Positions 10,492 through 13,289 of a DNA stretch of 13,289 nt are shown here, piece after piece; position 1 is the first letter of the stretch, and each line of letters begins with the position of its first letter. Below the pieces are notes generated by a model. It saw only the letters and a list, made by a program, of their open reading frames with translations. It did not search any database and was not told where the DNA came from. The stretch is from a bacterium (GTDB taxonomy: Bacteria > Patescibacteriota > Minisyncoccia > Phycocordibacterales > UBA1550): the NCBI GenBank assembly GCA_021823825.1, contig JAKANJ010000011.1, positions 1 to 13,289 on the forward strand, written 5' to 3'. Position numbers and translations under genes: made by a program.

Positions 10492-13289
10492 ATGACGCAA
10501 TCAAAATCGCTTTCGTTCCGAGCACTCTCGGTGCTCCCGCTTTCTTTACTCGCCCTCGTTTTTGTTTTTAATTTCGCAGCAGTTAACGTCGCTCATGCAG
10601 CGGTGTCATTGTGTGGTGGCGGACCTGGTTCCTCGCCAATTCTTACGGAGGTCAATCAACATATAGTCAATAACCCCGACTCCTCAAATTCAGGAAAGGG
10701 TGATTGGGCAAATGATACTTATGTTCGAAATATAAAAGTATGGGAGACTTCAACTCCCGGAACATACTGTGGAGTAACTACTGACACGGGAACATTTACG
10801 ACAAACGGAACTTTTTCGCCGCAGTCTGGCGACGCACTCCCGTCAAATATAACGGGAACAATGACTGGTGGAGAGACATGGGAAATTGTCGGTGCAACTA
10901 GCTCAGCGCCAACATTGTCTGACAACTCATGGGTACCAGGACAAAAATATTCGGAATGGACAACCCAGTATTTTGATGCAACTTCTACTCCCACATTACT
11001 TAGTTGGGCGTGGGACTATACATCTCCACTTGGAGAGGTATGGCATAATGCAGTTGATGTAAGTACTGGCGATATCCATGCAGTATATGACTCAACTTCA
11101 AAAGTTGGGTATGCCACAATTCAAGATGCAGTAACGGCAGCAGCTGATGGAGACACAATTGTGTTAGGTTCAGATTTTACAACCTCAGCTCAAATAACTA
11201 TAAGCAAAGCGATCACTCTTGATGGAAATGGATATACGATCCATGCATCGTTTCCAAAAGTAGATAATACTAATAATTCAGCAATTGGAATCGGTCATAA
11301 TGATGTAACCATTAAGAACCTTACTCTAGATGGTACTGGAGGCCAAACGTACCCATTTCAACTCCATGGTGTCAATGCCTTCCTTTCGTCGGGAGTAAAC
11401 CTTGACAGCGTCACGATTAAAAATTTTGGAGGATCCGGTGTTGTGGTGAATGGCTCAGATGTTACAGCAACAAATCTTAACACAAGTGGTGATGGGTGGA
11501 ACTCGGTGAATGTTGATCCAGGTGCCGGAGTTACTGTGCCATCAGTATTCACACTCAATAGTGGTAATCTGGGAGATAACTATCAAATTTGGTCTGATGG
11601 TAAGTATGTAACTTCATCTGCAACGGTTGTTGTTAACCTTCCAACTGATTATCTTAAATATAAGGTTGTAGATCCCAAAAATCCTGGAACGCTATGGGAA
11701 AACAAGCCAATCTCAAACGTTGCAGTGATTACCGATAATGGGACTTCTACTGCATACACAACAATTCAAGCAGCAATTAACGCAGCAAATCCTGGCGACA
11801 CAATAAACGTTGGACCTGGAACTTACAGCGAAAACCAAATTACGATAACTAAGCCTGCTACCATTCAGGGTTCTGGTGTAGATGTCTCAATCGTTGATGG
11901 TGGAAACGCGCTTCTTACGGATTCGGGACTAGTTAAAATAACTGCAACGGGAGATGTAAAATTTGACGGTTTTACACTTAAGAATGCTGGAGGGCCGTTA
12001 AAGGGTGCATTTAAAGTTCGCGTGGGCATCGCAACAGATGCAACGAGCGGTAGCCCAACATATACAATCTCAAATAACAAGATACTCGGAACTAACGATG
12101 CTAATGAAGAACAAGACTATGGTTTCTATGCTATGCCAGGCGGACTAGAGAACATCGTTTTCTCGAACAACCAAATTACCCAAACGGGAGCAAACGCAAT
12201 CCTTGTTGAAAAGCATCCTGGTGCGACATTAATTAGCAACAATACGCTTGACGTTGGCGCGTTTGGTTCAGATGCAATTTTCTATATGACATACGGAGGC
12301 GTGGATATCACGACACCTCAGAAAATTGATAAAAATATCATTGACGTCGGTACTGGGAGTGGAAAAGATAATGCAACTGGTATTAGTTTCATGAGTTCCT
12401 ATAGTGGGTCGGGTCCTCTCGGTGAAGGAAAATACTCAAATATTGAAGTTACAAATAACACAATTAATAATCTCGGAGCATCACGTCGCGGAATTAGTCT
12501 CTATAATGATGGCTTGACTGATGGTTCTGCGGGCGAGATAAGTGGAGCAACTATATCTGGTAACACGATTACGGGAACAAGTATTATTCCATCAAATTTT
12601 GGCATTCGTTTGGCTGGACTCGTGGATGGGAGTATCGTGACTAACAATACAATTAAAAATGCCGCAACTGGCATTCAGATAACGACTGGACGCAACTCTG
12701 GATCCGCCACCCCTACTGACACCCTTGTTCACATGAATGGGCTCGAAGCTAATGGCGTTTCTGTTGACAATTCAGCTACATCAACTGCTCTTGACGCCAC
12801 CAACAACTGGTGGGGCACAGCAAGCTCTACACTTATTGCTGGTATGGTCACTGGCAATGTAAACTTCACACCATTCTGCGTAAACGATACGTGCATTACT
12901 GCTGACACTTCAGCTCTTGATGCAGCGCGCAGCGCAGCTCAGGCTTTGATCACAATCAATGCATCTGAGTCATCAACGCCAAATCAGCACGTTATTGGTT
13001 CTCTCGCAATACTTAAAACTGCACTTGCCGCTGCAACAGCAACAAGTGCTGATCCTCAGTCAGTTGTAGATTCACAGGCAACAACATTGAATGCAGCTAT
13101 CGCTACGTATAATGCTGCAATCGTTCCAACACCAGCTCCTGTAAGCAATGGTGGCGGCGGCGGGGGCGGATCGTCAGCAAGTTCAAATGGTAACGGTGGC
13201 GGATCAATCTACGTTCCTGCGCCTCGTCTCCAGACCGTGTATGCAGATGGACATGTTGTTTACCTTGATACACCCGCTTCAACCGTATC
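10492..13289 (+). CDS. Large secreted parallel beta-helix surface protein (partial, open at right edge)
   Basis: An open frame of 932 codons runs from ATG 10492 through the window edge without a stop, so the C-terminus is missing. The signal peptide is residues 1-36 ('LALVFVFNFAAVNVAHA'). Residues about 37-195 form a Trp/Thr-rich N-terminal domain. Two right-handed beta-helix regions follow. Each starts with the same cap logic: 'GYATIQDAVTAAADGDTIVL' near residue 204 and 'AYTTIQAAINAANPGDTINV' near 420. Many N/G/T/I-rich rungs such as 'NNTI' and 'ISNNKI' continue to about 800, including 'TNNWWG' near 770, as in NosD/pectate-lyase-like folds. An Ala-rich helical segment (about 804-880) leads to a Gly-rich linker (about 886-905). 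It is likely an adhesin or glycan-binding surface protein. No catalytic site was identified. The preceding structured element may regulate it. Confidence 0.85.
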   Translation, partial: MTQSKSLSFRALSVLPLSLLALVFVFNFAAVNVAHAAVSLCGGGPGSSPILTEVNQHIVNNPDSSNSGKGDWANDTYVRNIKVWETSTPGTYCGVTTDTGTFTTNGTFSPQSGDALPSNITGTMTGGETWEIVGATSSAPTLSDNSWVPGQKYSEWTTQYFDATSTPTLLSWAWDYTSPLGEVWHNAVDVSTGDIHAVYDSTSKVGYATIQDAVTAAADGDTIVLGSDFTTSAQITISKAITLDGNGYTIHASFPKVDNTNNSAIGIGHNDVTIKNLTLDGTGGQTYPFQLHGVNAFLSSGVNLDSVTIKNFGGSGVVVNGSDVTATNLNTSGDGWNSVNVDPGAGVTVPSVFTLNSGNLGDNYQIWSDGKYVTSSATVVVNLPTDYLKYKVVDPKNPGTLWENKPISNVAVITDNGTSTAYTTIQAAINAANPGDTINVGPGTYSENQITITKPATIQGSGVDVSIVDGGNALLTDSGLVKITATGDVKFDGFTLKNAGGPLKGAFKVRVGIATDATSGSPTYTISNNKILGTNDANEEQDYGFYAMPGGLENIVFSNNQITQTGANAILVEKHPGATLISNNTLDVGAFGSDAIFYMTYGGVDITTPQKIDKNIIDVGTGSGKDNATGISFMSSYSGSGPLGEGKYSNIEVTNNTINNLGASRRGISLYNDGLTDGSAGEISGATISGNTITGTSIIPSNFGIRLAGLVDGSIVTNNTIKNAATGIQITTGRNSGSATPTDTLVHMNGLEANGVSVDNSATSTALDATNNWWGTASSTLIAGMVTGNVNFTPFCVNDTCITADTSALDAARSAAQALITINASESSTPNQHVIGSLAILKTALAAATATSADPQSVVDSQATTLNAAIATYNAAIVPTPAPVSNGGGGGGGSSASSNGNGGGSIYVPAPRLQTVYADGHVVYLDTPASTV

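Noticed and set aside
1..13289. Alternative genetic code with TGA as Gly, as in some CPR lineages, because the ten complete genes end only in TAA or TAG
   Set aside because: Genes read through with normal GGN glycine codons and no in-frame TGA; ten stops are too few to mean much.

Overview
The window looks like a chromosomal segment of an uncultivated Patescibacteria (CPR) bacterium, most likely Parcubacteria-like. This is inferred from three secreted surface proteins in a row, two with peptidoglycan-binding-1 modules of the 'GYFGPLT' type common in that group, from compact spacing, and from the lack of a recognisable Shine-Dalgarno sequence at any supportable start. No rRNA, tRNA, CRISPR array or mobile element was seen. 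Code 11 reads all genes cleanly.

Layout. (1) 1-777: hypothetical soluble protein, possibly cut by the left edge. (2) 858-1337: MgtC/SapB-family membrane protein, then a long hairpin. (3) 1438-2694: Y-family DNA polymerase with a clamp-binding motif, converging on (4) 2707-3714 (minus): CDF metal efflux transporter of the SLC30A9-like type. (5) Divergent from it, 3813-4890: an ArsR/SmtB metalloregulator and a TauE/SafE-like membrane protein, in a probable two-gene operon with a perfect 6-6-6 inverted repeat over the promoter. (6) 4996-6081: seven-helix membrane protein with a C-terminal DUF2914 domain. (7) 6125-7531: a lone cytochrome b of b6-type heme spacing, with an enlarged outer loop and no PEWY motif. 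(8) 7611-9131 and 9307-10143: secreted proteins with Ig-like or Ser/Thr/Glu-rich regions and peptidoglycan-binding domains. (9) 10144-10491: noncoding stretch with a terminator and a separate structured, terminator-ended element. (10) 10492 to the right edge: a very large secreted parallel beta-helix protein, open at the edge.

How the parts may work together. Genes 4-5 form a metal-stress cassette (regulator, efflux pump, second transporter). Genes 8-10 form a cell-surface cassette. The cytochrome b is the metabolic oddity, because no Rieske protein, cytochrome c or other respiratory partner lies in the window.

The most striking global signal is promoter placement. TATAAT-like boxes sit 6-7 nt upstream of the start codons of the MgtC, polymerase, CDF, cytochrome b and Ig-like genes. 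The transcription start would then fall on or next to the start codon, meaning leaderless mRNAs. Strong hairpins, mostly without U-tracts, mark most gene boundaries.
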